Part shown: one piece after another, positions 1 to 5,262 of the stretch
How positions within the stretch are numbered: position 1 is the stretch's first letter
Layout: every line of letters starts with the position of its first letter
Assembly: GCA_023423675.1 (NCBI GenBank)
Contig: JAFAFD010000221.1
Span: 1 to 5,885, forward strand
DNA from: Pseudomonadota bacterium
GTDB lineage: Bacteria > Pseudomonadota > Gammaproteobacteria > Xanthomonadales > Xanthomonadaceae
Direction of reading: 5' to 3'
Length of the DNA: 5,885 bases
The notes under the pieces: model-generated
The model's database searches: none
What the model was told of the DNA's origin: nothing
Seen by the model: the letters and a program-made list of their open reading frames with translations, nothing else
Position numbers and translations under genes: made by a program

Positions 1-254
1 GCGCATTCGGCACTGGTGCGCACCACGCGCACATCGCCGAAGCGGGCCTGCAGCTGCTGCAGCATGGCGGTGGTCAGCGACGGCGCGGCCACGCTGGCCA
101 CGAAGGCAGTGCCGCCCGTGGGCAGGCTGTGCGGCGGCTGCGCGGCCATGCCTTCGGCGCCATGCGCCCAGGCCTGCACATCACCGGCACGGTCACCCTG
201 CAACGGCGCAAACTTGAAGCGCGAATTGCCGAGGTCGAACAACCAATCGCTCAT
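1..254 (-). CDS. coaX: Type III pantothenate kinase, N-terminal part (runs off the left edge)
   Basis: Type III pantothenate kinase phosphorylates pantothenate with ATP, the first step of coenzyme A synthesis in the cytoplasm. Only the first 84 codons are in the window. The protein begins MSDWLFDLGNSRFKFAPLQ; DLGNSRFK at residues 7-14 is the N-terminal phosphate-binding motif of this ASKHA-fold family (DxGN(T/S)xxK). A second fold element, TAFVASVAAPS, follows near residues 54-64. Full-length members are about 240-260 residues, so roughly two thirds lies outside. The ATG overlaps the birA stop as ATGA, and a strong ribosome binding site (GAGGAAGG, 256-263) sits just ahead inside birA, so this start is secure and the two genes are probably translationally coupled. 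The birA-coaX pairing is common in proteobacteria. Motif and start are seen directly; the function follows from the family. Confidence 0.9.
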   Translation of the reverse strand, partial: MSDWLFDLGNSRFKFAPLQGDRAGDVQAWAHGAEGMAAQPPHSLPTGGTAFVASVAAPSLTTAMLQQLQARFGDVRVVRTSAEC

Positions 255-1216
255 GCCTTCCTCACGCTCACTTCGCCGGCGTGCAGCAGGCGCTCGTGGC
301 CATCGATGCGCACGCGCAGGGCGCCGTCATCGGCCAGGCCCAGGGCGGTGCCGTACTGCCATTGGCCTTCCAGCTCCACGCGCACCTCACGGCCGGCCAG
401 CATGTCGAAGGCGGCATAGCGCGGCAGGAACGGGGCCAGGCCCTCGCGGTCGAACACGTCCAGCGCCGGCAGCAGGCGCGCCAGGACGGCGGCCACCACC
501 ACGTTGCGGTCGACATGGCTGCCGGCCAGGGTGTCCAGGTCGATCCAGGGCTGGGTGATCTGTTCGGCGAAGGCCGGCGGCATGTGCACGTTGATGCCGA
601 TGCCGATGACCGCGCGCGCCGGGCCGGCGTATTCGCCGCCGCCCTCGGCCAGCAGGCCGACCAGCTTGCGCCCGTCCACCAGCACGTCGTTGGGCCACTT
701 CAGCTGCGCCTGGGTGTAGCCGAGGTCGTGCAGGGCCTCGGCGACGGCGACGCCGGCCACCAGGCTGAGGCCGGCCAGGCGGCCCAGGCCACCGGAGAAC
801 AGCCGCAATACCGACAGGTAGACGTGGGCGGCCAGCGGCGAGGCCCAGCTGCGGCCACGACGACCGCGACCGCCGGTCTGGCGCTCGGCCAGCAGGACGC
901 AAACGCCGCGCTGCGGCGCGCTGCACCGCAACAATTCGGCATTGGTGGAATCCACCGTCCAGGCCACCTGCAGGTCATGCAGCAGGGCCACGGCGTCGTC
1001 GGGCAGGTGCGCGCGGATGGCCGCCGGGTCCAGCAGCTCCAGAGGCCGGCTCAGGCCGTAGCCCTCGCCTGCACGGCCTTCGATGTCCACACCGGCAGCT
1101 CTAAGTCCTTGAATACGCTTCCAAATGGCCGCCCGGGTCTGGCCCAGCTCACGGGCCAGGGCGTCGCCGGACAGGCGACCGGCAGCGAGTTTGGCCAGCA
1201 ATTGGCGATCGTCCAC
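251..1216 (-). CDS. birA: Bifunctional biotin-[acetyl-CoA-carboxylase] ligase / biotin operon repressor
   Basis: BirA activates biotin to biotinyl-AMP and attaches it to the biotin carboxyl carrier protein of acetyl-CoA carboxylase. Forms with an N-terminal winged helix also repress biotin genes. From the GTG at 1216 it is 321 residues, the same length as the E. coli enzyme. Residues 5-56 form the helix-turn-helix (GDALARELGQTRAAIWKRIQ). The catalytic domain shows VDSTNAE at 88-94, the biotin/AMP loop GGRGRRGRSW at 115-124, KWPNDV at 173-178 with the active lysine region GRKLVG at 182-187, and GIGINV at 205-210; a small C-terminal SH3-like domain follows. Start choice: an in-frame GTG at 1228 adds four residues (MEAA) but has no ribosome site and would lie only about 8 bases from the predicted transcription start. 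The GTG at 1216 has GGAAG 5 bases upstream. No biotin operon is visible here, so the repressor role is inferred from the intact HTH. Confidence 0.95.
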   Translation of the reverse strand: MDDRQLLAKLAAGRLSGDALARELGQTRAAIWKRIQGLRAAGVDIEGRAGEGYGLSRPLELLDPAAIRAHLPDDAVALLHDLQVAWTVDSTNAELLRCSAPQRGVCVLLAERQTGGRGRRGRSWASPLAAHVYLSVLRLFSGGLGRLAGLSLVAGVAVAEALHDLGYTQAQLKWPNDVLVDGRKLVGLLAEGGGEYAGPARAVIGIGINVHMPPAFAEQITQPWIDLDTLAGSHVDRNVVVAAVLARLLPALDVFDREGLAPFLPRYAAFDMLAGREVRVELEGQWQYGTALGLADDGALRVRIDGHERLLHAGEVSVRKA

Positions 1217-1242
1217 GGCAGCTTCCACAAGGTCAGACAGGA

Positions 1243-1248
1243 ATTATG
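1243..1248 (-). promoter_or_regulatory. Probable -10 element of the birA-coaX promoter
   Basis: On the minus strand this reads CATAAT, five of six matches to TATAAT. It lies about 27 bases before the preferred birA start at 1216, giving a leader of about 20 bases. No good -35 hexamer is present at the usual spacing, so the assignment rests on the -10 box and its position. Confidence 0.45.
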
Positions 1249-1316
1249 CGGGAAAGCCGCCAGCGGCGCCCGCGGGGTGCCGGCGGGGGGCTTCCAATCC
1301 AGGGCCGGGTTCGGGC

Positions 1317-1322
1317 TAGAAT
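1317..1322 (+). promoter_or_regulatory. Probable -10 element for the secreted-protein/mtfA unit
   Basis: TAGAAT matches TATAAT at five of six positions and lies in the divergent region between birA and the small secreted protein. The predicted transcription start near 1329 would give a leader of about 29 bases before the ATG at 1358. The -35 region is weak (CTTCCA around 1291-1296, with a long spacer). The 1229-1357 gap also holds a GC-rich stretch with the 8-base palindrome CCCGCGGG at 1269-1276, to which no function can be assigned. Confidence 0.45.
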
Positions 1323-1357
1323 CGGGAACTCACCCTCCCTTTACCTGGATGTCGTCA

Positions 1358-1642
1358 ATGCGCCACTATGCCCATTGCCTGATCCTGCTGGCGATGCCCT
1401 TCGCGGCCTCGGCAACAGCATCGCTGGACGACAGCCGTGGGGCCTGTGTGTACTCCACCCCGGATGCCGCTTCGCAGCGTGCGTCGACCACCACCGCTTC
1501 GGCCACCGCGGCCAAGCCGGCACCGGTGCGCCCGGCGGCGAGCAGCGCGACCAGCAGCGGTGGCGGCGGCAGCGATGACGATGTGCTGCAGCGCATCCGC
1601 GCGCCGAAGTGGCACAGCTACCTGCCGGGTATGTTCCGCTGA
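1358..1642 (+). CDS. Small secreted protein of unknown function (94 aa)
   Basis: I do not recognise a named family. The 94-residue product starts MRHYAHCLILLAMPFAASATA, a typical Sec signal peptide with a hydrophobic core at residues 7-17 and an A-T-A cleavage motif at 19-21, so it is probably exported to the periplasm or beyond. The mature part has one cysteine (residue 30), an Ala/Ser/Thr/Pro-rich, probably disordered stretch (35-67), a GGGGSDDD linker at 68-75 and a basic/aromatic C-terminal tail, RAPKWHSYLPGMFR (81-94). The cysteine at residue 7 is too early and lacks a lipobox, so it is not a lipoprotein by that test. An in-frame ATG at 1349 would add MSS; 1358 is preferred because GGA at 1346-1348 is suitably spaced before it. 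Its 3' end overlaps the mtfA reading frame, so the two are probably co-transcribed. That it is a real gene rests on the signal peptide, the upstream -10 box and the context. Confidence 0.65.
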   Translation: MRHYAHCLILLAMPFAASATASLDDSRGACVYSTPDAASQRASTTTASATAAKPAPVRPAASSATSSGGGGSDDDVLQRIRAPKWHSYLPGMFR

Positions 1643-2427
1643 TCAAGTCGTTGCTGCAGTGGCTGCGGCCTGCGCCGCGGCCGATCGAAGATGCGGTATG
1701 GAATGAAGTCTGCGGCCGCGCCGCCTGGCTGCGGGGCCTGGACGATGCGCGCCGTGCGCGCCTGCGCGTGCTGGCCACCCGCTTCCTGCATGAGAAGACC
1801 ATTACCCCGGTTGGCGACCTGCAGCTGCAGGTGGCCGACGGCGTGCTGTTGGCCGCGCTGTGCTGCCTGCCGCTGCTGGAATTCGGCGAGGTCGGGCTGG
1901 AAGGCTGGTCGCAGCTGATCGTCTACCCCGACGCCTTCCGTGTGCATCGCAGCCACATGGATGCGGCCGGCGTGCTGCACGAGTGGGATGACGAACTGAT
2001 TGGCGAGTCGTGGGACAGCGGGCCGTTGATCCTGTCCTGGGCCGACGTGCAGGCCGACCTGGCCGAACCGCACGAGGGCTACTGCGTGGCCGTGCACGAG
2101 ATGGTGCACAAGCTGGATGCACTGGATGGCGCGATGGACGGCACGCCGCCGTTGCCGCGTGCGTGGCAGCGCGAGTGGGCGGCCGCCTTCCAGCAGTCCT
2201 ACGATGCGTTCTGCGCGCAGGTGGATGCTGGCGAGGAAACGCTGATCGACCCGTATGCGGCCGAGGCACCGGAAGAGTTCTTCGCGGTGGCCAGCGAGTA
2301 CCACTTCTCCGCGCCGGATGTGCTGGCGCAGGCGCTGCCGGAGGTGGCCGCGCACCTGCGGCGGTTCTATGGTGAGCCGCCGGCTGAAAGCAGTCGAGCA
2401 TGGCTCGACTCTACAGAGCAGCGGTAG
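1609..2427 (+). CDS. mtfA: MtfA family zinc-dependent peptidase
   Basis: MtfA is a cytosolic zinc metallopeptidase; in E. coli it has aminopeptidase activity and binds the glucose repressor Mlc. Using the GTG at 1609 the product is 272 residues (E. coli 265). The metal site is clear: HEMVH at 163-167 followed by KLDALDG, and the downstream YAAEAPEEFFAVASEYHF segment (216-233) that carries the third ligand glutamate of the family. A hydrophobic LLAALCCLPLLEFGE block at 80-94 is also characteristic. The start is uncertain. GTG 1609 overlaps the upstream gene by 34 bases and has no clear ribosome site; CTG 1639 begins LIKSLLQ, which lines up with the MIK start of the E. coli protein and overlaps the upstream TGA as CTGA; TTG 1651 is a third option. 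Translation is probably coupled to the upstream gene. The last dozen residues (SSRAWLDSTEQR) and the stop are encoded by SMAG repeat DNA, so the C-terminal tail is probably not ancestral. Whether Mlc exists in this organism cannot be seen. Confidence 0.9.
   Translation: MAQLPAGYVPLIKSLLQWLRPAPRPIEDAVWNEVCGRAAWLRGLDDARRARLRVLATRFLHEKTITPVGDLQLQVADGVLLAALCCLPLLEFGEVGLEGWSQLIVYPDAFRVHRSHMDAAGVLHEWDDELIGESWDSGPLILSWADVQADLAEPHEGYCVAVHEMVHKLDALDGAMDGTPPLPRAWQREWAAAFQQSYDAFCAQVDAGEETLIDPYAAEAPEEFFAVASEYHFSAPDVLAQALPEVAAHLRRFYGEPPAESSRAWLDSTEQR
2392..2414 (-). repeat. SMAG-type REP element, inward-facing copy 1
   Basis: Read on the minus strand this is GTAG (2411-2414) followed by a perfect 8-base stem (AGTCGAGC / GCTCGACT) closed by a 3-base loop. 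A GTAG head with a short stem-loop is the hallmark of the SMAG repeats of Stenotrophomonas maltophilia, thought to be spread by REP-associated tyrosine transposases. The whole element lies inside the 3' end of mtfA. Confidence 0.8.
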
Positions 2428-2445
2428 CGCCGGGCCGTGCCCGGC
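2424..2445 (+). repeat. SMAG-type REP element, inward-facing copy 2
   Basis: GTAG (2424-2427) is followed by a perfect 7-base stem, GCCGGGC (2429-2435) and GCCCGGC (2439-2445), with a CGT loop. It is oriented opposite to the copy at 2392-2414, so the two GTAG heads face each other across 9 bases. The TAG of its head is the stop codon of mtfA. The stem sequence differs from that of the first copy, so the two belong to different subfamilies. Lying between convergent mtfA and phoQ, the pair can form stem-loops in both transcripts and may protect or terminate both mRNAs; no T-run follows, so classical intrinsic termination is not evident. Confidence 0.8.
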
Positions 2446-2463
2446 GGATCGGATCAACAGGGC

Positions 2464-3888
2464 TTACGGCCCCGGCGGCAGGCGCACTTCGAAGCGGGCG
2501 CCGCCCAGTTCGCTGGAACGGGCCACCAGCAGTTCGCCGCGGTAATCCTTGATCAGGTCCTGCACGATCGACAGGCCGATGCCGTGGCCCTGCACGCGCT
2601 CGTCGCCGCGCACGCCACGCTGCAGCACCTTGCCGATGTCTTCCGGGGCGATGCCCGGGCCATCGTCGTCCACCGCCAGCAGCAGGCCGGCGCGGCGCGC
2701 GTTCGGTGCCGGCAGCGGCTGCGCGGTCAGCAGCACGCGGCGCTTGGCCCACTTGAAGGCGTTCTCCAGCAGGTTGCCCAGCAGTTCCTGCAGGTCGCCC
2801 GGTTCGCCGTGGAAACGCGCGGCCGGGTCGATGTCGAATTCGCAGAGCACGCCCTTCGACGCGTAGACCTTCTCCAGGCCACGCACGATTTCCTCGGCGT
2901 TGGATTCCACCGGCAGCGGCGCGGAGAACAGCTTGTGGCCCGACGAGGCGGCGCGCGCCAGCTGGTAGGACACCAGGTTGTTCATGCGCTGCAGCTGCAC
3001 GTCCAGTTCCTCGCGCAGGGCACCATCGCCGGCACCGCTGTCCATCTGCGTGCGCAGCACGGCGATGGGCGTCTTCAGGCTGTGCGCCAGGTCGGCCAGG
3101 GTGTTGCGCTGCCGCTCGAGGTTCTCGCGCTCGCTTTCGATGAAGGCGTTGATGCTGTCGGTCAGCGGCTCCAGCTCGCGCGGGTGGCGCTCGCTCATGC
3201 GCTCGGTCTCGCCGCGCTGCACCTTGGTCAGCTCGGTGATGACCCGGCGCAACGGGCGCAGGCTCCACTGCAGGATGACCGTCTGCAGCAGCAGCAGGAT
3301 CAGGCCGATGCCGCCCAGGTAGAACCAGACCCGGCTGCGGAACACGCGCAGCTGCGCGCCCAGCGCGCGCGAGTCTTCCATCACGTAGATGGTGTACGGG
3401 AATTCAGTGGCGGGGTCGGCGTCGGCATCCCACACCAGGCCCAGGCCGTAGCGGTACACCGAGCCCTGGCTGCCGTCGATCTGGATCATCGGCAGCGGGC
3501 CCTCGAACACTTCCTGGCGCGGGGCCAGCAGGCCGCCGCCCACGGTGGGCAGCATCGGGCCTTCGGCGGACATCGAATTGCCCTTGCCGTCCGGCATCAC
3601 CACCTGCAGGTACAGGCCACTGCCTGGCACGTCGAAGCGCGGATCCGGCGGCTGCTCGCGGATGTACAGCGAGCGGTCGCGGGTGAAGTCGATGCCGGCC
3701 GCATAGGCCGTGGCGTAGTTCTTCAGGCGCTCACGCAGGTTCGCCTTCGCCGTATCGGCGAAGGCGGCATCGAGCGCGTAACCGGCCAGGGCCAGGAACG
3801 CGACCAGACCCACGGACGCGGCGAACAGCTGGCGCGCCTGCAGTGAGCGCGGCCGCCAGCGTCGGAAGAACCACAGACGGCCGGACAT
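2464..3888 (-). CDS. phoQ: PhoQ-like sensor histidine kinase
   Basis: An inner-membrane sensor kinase of 474 residues (E. coli PhoQ 486) that would phosphorylate the adjacent PhoP; known PhoQ responds to low Mg2+, acid pH and cationic peptides. The first transmembrane segment spans about residues 21-44 and the second about 187-207, enclosing a periplasmic domain of about 140 residues. A HAMP-like linker follows (208-260). The H box is LADLAHSLKTPIAVLRTQ with phosphoacceptor His269; AHSLKTP closely resembles the PhoQ-type THSLKTP. The ATPase domain has the N box GNLLENAFKWAKRRV (371-385), G1 DDDGPGI (407-413) and G2 GHGIGLSIVQD (434-444). The membrane-proximal acidic patch of enteric PhoQ is not obvious; the nearest is DADADPATE at 154-162. 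The ATG at 3888 lies 22 bases after the phoP stop and has AAGGCG (3896-3901) 7 bases upstream, so it is co-transcribed with phoP. The kinase call is certain; the PhoQ subtype is a strong inference. Confidence 0.9.
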   Translation of the reverse strand: MSGRLWFFRRWRPRSLQARQLFAASVGLVAFLALAGYALDAAFADTAKANLRERLKNYATAYAAGIDFTRDRSLYIREQPPDPRFDVPGSGLYLQVVMPDGKGNSMSAEGPMLPTVGGGLLAPRQEVFEGPLPMIQIDGSQGSVYRYGLGLVWDADADPATEFPYTIYVMEDSRALGAQLRVFRSRVWFYLGGIGLILLLLQTVILQWSLRPLRRVITELTKVQRGETERMSERHPRELEPLTDSINAFIESERENLERQRNTLADLAHSLKTPIAVLRTQMDSGAGDGALREELDVQLQRMNNLVSYQLARAASSGHKLFSAPLPVESNAEEIVRGLEKVYASKGVLCEFDIDPAARFHGEPGDLQELLGNLLENAFKWAKRRVLLTAQPLPAPNARRAGLLLAVDDDGPGIAPEDIGKVLQRGVRGDERVQGHGIGLSIVQDLIKDYRGELLVARSSELGGARFEVRLPPGP

Positions 3889-3910
3889 CGTTTATCGCCT
3901 TGTGGAAGGC

Positions 3911-4594
3911 TCAGCCCTCGTTGCGCGGGATCGCGAAACGGTAGCCGCGGCCACGCACGGTCTCGATGGGCTTCAGTTCGCCGTCCGGATCCAGCTTCTT
4001 GCGCAGGCGGCCGATGAAGACTTCCAGCACGTTCGAGTCGCGGTCGAAATCCTGCTGGTAGATGTGCTCGGTGAGGTCGGCCTTGGAGACCAGTTCACCG
4101 GCATGCATCATCAGGTATTCCAGCACCTTGTACTCGTAGCTGGTCAGGTCGACATTGCTGCCGGTGACGCTGACCGTCTGTGCTGCCAGATCCAGGGCAA
4201 CCGGACCGCATTCCAGGGTCGGCTTGCTCCAGCCGGCGGCGCGGCGCAGCAGCGCGTTGACGCGGGCCAGCAGCTCTTCCACATGGAAGGGCTTGACCAG
4301 GTAATCGTCGGCGCCCTGCTTGAGGCCCTCGACCTTGTCCTGCCAGCTCGAACGCGCGGTCAGGATCAGCACCGGGAACTTCTTGCCCTCGTCGCGCAGG
4401 GCCTTGATCAGCTCCATGCCCGACATCTTGGGCAGGCCCAGGTCGATGATGCCGACGTCGAACGGCACTTCGCGGCCCATATAGAGGCCTTCCTCGCCGT
4501 CCTGTGCAGCATCGACGGCAAAACCTTCGCGCTTGAGCCGGGCTGCCAGGGTCTCACGCAGCGGGGCTTCGTCTTCGACCAGAAGGATACGCAT
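3911..4594 (-). CDS. phoP: PhoP-like OmpR-family response regulator
   Basis: A 227-residue two-domain response regulator, the expected length for PhoP. The receiver domain (1-118) has the acidic pocket E8/D9, phosphoacceptor Asp51 in GIIDLGLPKMSG, switch Thr79 in ILTARSS and Lys101 in VKPFHVEELLARV. The C-terminal winged helix (about 125-225) shows the recognition helix SNVLEVFIGRLRKKL (187-201) and the wing RGRGYRFA (214-221). The sequence resembles PhoP of enteric bacteria and xanthomonads, including LPKMSG and SYEYKVLEYLM. The ATG at 4594 has AGGGAG (4600-4605) 5 bases upstream. The gene lies 71 bases downstream of the PepSY-like gene and 22 bases upstream of phoQ, all on the minus strand. 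Family members regulate outer-membrane and lipopolysaccharide modification, polymyxin tolerance and, in xanthomonads, virulence; the regulon here is not visible. I found no convincing PhoP-box direct repeat in the window. Confidence 0.93.
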   Translation of the reverse strand: MRILLVEDEAPLRETLAARLKREGFAVDAAQDGEEGLYMGREVPFDVGIIDLGLPKMSGMELIKALRDEGKKFPVLILTARSSWQDKVEGLKQGADDYLVKPFHVEELLARVNALLRRAAGWSKPTLECGPVALDLAAQTVSVTGSNVDLTSYEYKVLEYLMMHAGELVSKADLTEHIYQQDFDRDSNVLEVFIGRLRKKLDPDGELKPIETVRGRGYRFAIPRNEG

Positions 4595-4665
4595 GAACTC
4601 TCCCTAGTGTCCTGGGTGTGGCCCGGAGGCCTGTGGGTACGGTGTATTACGGCAACTATCCCTGT

Positions 4666-5049
4666 TCAGGGGTTATCGCCGCGTAGTGATGACATATCCG
4701 ACCGCGGCGTGCGCGGCTGTGAACGTGCCGGGGCGGGGTCGTCCATGTAGCGGACCCGGCCCCGGTCATCCATGTATTTGACCCGGTTGATATCCCGGCC
4801 ATCGAACGGCACGCGCTCGGCGCCGAGGATGTGGCCACCGGTGGAGCGCTGCACGCGGCGCACGGCATCGGACAGCGAACGGTCGTCGCCACGGCCACCA
4901 CGATCCATCATTTCCGCGCGCATGGCCGCCCGCGGCTCGCCGCCACCACCGCGCGGTGGCTGCTGGGCCATCGCTGCAGAAAGGGGGGCAGCCGCCAGGA
5001 CCACGCAGGTGGCCAGGGCAATGCGGCGGTGGAAGGGAGCGGAAGACAT
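4666..5049 (-). CDS. Periplasmic PepSY-like protein upstream of phoPQ
   Basis: A 127-residue exported protein. Residues 1-28 (HRRIALATCVVLAAAPLSAAMA) form a Sec signal peptide with cleavage after AMA. A Gly/Arg/Met-rich stretch (30-56) leads to a PepSY-like unit at about 57-104: SLSDAVRRVQRSTGGHILGAERV followed by DGRDINRVKYMDDRGRVRYMDD, the usual helix then beta-hairpin layout of small proteobacterial PepSY proteins. Two nine-residue units, RVKYMDDRG and RVRYMDDPA, repeat in tandem at 89-106. The C-terminal tail is basic and probably disordered. Start: the ATG at 5049 has AGGA (5058-5061) 8 bases upstream and puts the signal peptide at the N-terminus; an upstream TTG at 5085 would add 12 residues before the signal and is less likely. 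Small periplasmic PepSY proteins are often encoded beside two-component systems, where they may modulate the sensor or inhibit peptidases; a role with PhoQ here is inference from gene order. Confidence 0.75.
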   Translation of the reverse strand: MSSAPFHRRIALATCVVLAAAPLSAAMAQQPPRGGGGEPRAAMRAEMMDRGGRGDDRSLSDAVRRVQRSTGGHILGAERVPFDGRDINRVKYMDDRGRVRYMDDPAPARSQPRTPRSDMSSLRGDNP

Positions 5050-5262
5050 CGATGCGATCCTAGCCGAGCACGGCGATTCGTTCAAAAGTCGTAAATCCGG
5101 AGCGCCGGATACGGGACCCGGCCTTTACATTTCCTTTGCAAATGATTGGTTTGGCGCGGTGAATCCGATCTGAACTTTTCCGGGTGCTCTCCGGCGTCGT
5201 TCATCTAAGTGAACATTCGGGACGAATCCCCGGGCCTTGTCAAGTCAGGAATGTGACTGAAA
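5050..5262 (-). promoter_or_regulatory. Intergenic region holding the probable promoter of the PepSY-phoP-phoQ operon
   Basis: This 213-base gap follows the dusA stop and precedes the PepSY-like gene; no credible gene lies in it on either strand. It is visibly richer in A/T than the flanking coding DNA, especially at 5124-5152. On the minus strand TTGAAC (5080-5085) and TAGGAT (5057-5062), spaced 17 bases apart, form a possible promoter that would start transcription at or next to the ATG. The AGGA inside that -10 is also the likely ribosome site, so only one reading may hold. A perfect TTGACA (5238-5243) has no matching -10. Short inverted repeats occur at 5128-5144, 5199-5214 and 5215-5227, possible operators. 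The arms at 5243-5247 and 5254-5258 could form a weak hairpin after dusA, but there is no T-run. All assignments come from sequence appearance only. Confidence 0.4.

Noticed and set aside
1269..1276. GC palindrome CCCGCGGG between birA and the secreted-protein gene
   Set aside because: An 8-base GC palindrome is expected by chance in DNA of this composition.
281..1642. Long plus-strand open frame (453 codons) antisense to birA
   Set aside because: Its protein is a Gln/Ala/Gly/His-rich shadow of birA in GC-rich DNA. Only its last 94 codons, beyond the birA start, look like a real gene and are annotated separately.
2437..3846. Long plus-strand open frame (469 codons) antisense to phoQ
   Set aside because: Composition is typical of an antisense shadow (runs of Gln, Ala, His, Arg), no domain is recognisable, and the opposite strand carries all kinase motifs in order.
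4660..4671. Palindrome CCCTGTTCAGGG at the stop codon of the PepSY-like gene
   Set aside because: The arms are only 5 bases with a 2-base centre, it overlaps the stop codon, and no T-run follows. It is too weak to call a terminator or operator.
3902..4750. Plus-strand open frame antisense to phoP
   Set aside because: No recognisable motifs; explained by the codon bias of phoP on the other strand.
5215..5243. Perfect -35 hexamer TTGACA on the minus strand at 5238-5243
   Set aside because: At 16-18 base spacing the downstream hexamers (such as CCGAAT) are poor -10 matches, and the site is nearly 190 bases from the next gene start.
5240..5260. Possible dusA terminator hairpin (arms 5243-5247 and 5254-5258)
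   Set aside because: Five A/T-containing pairs with a 6-base loop and no following T-run; not supported as an intrinsic terminator.
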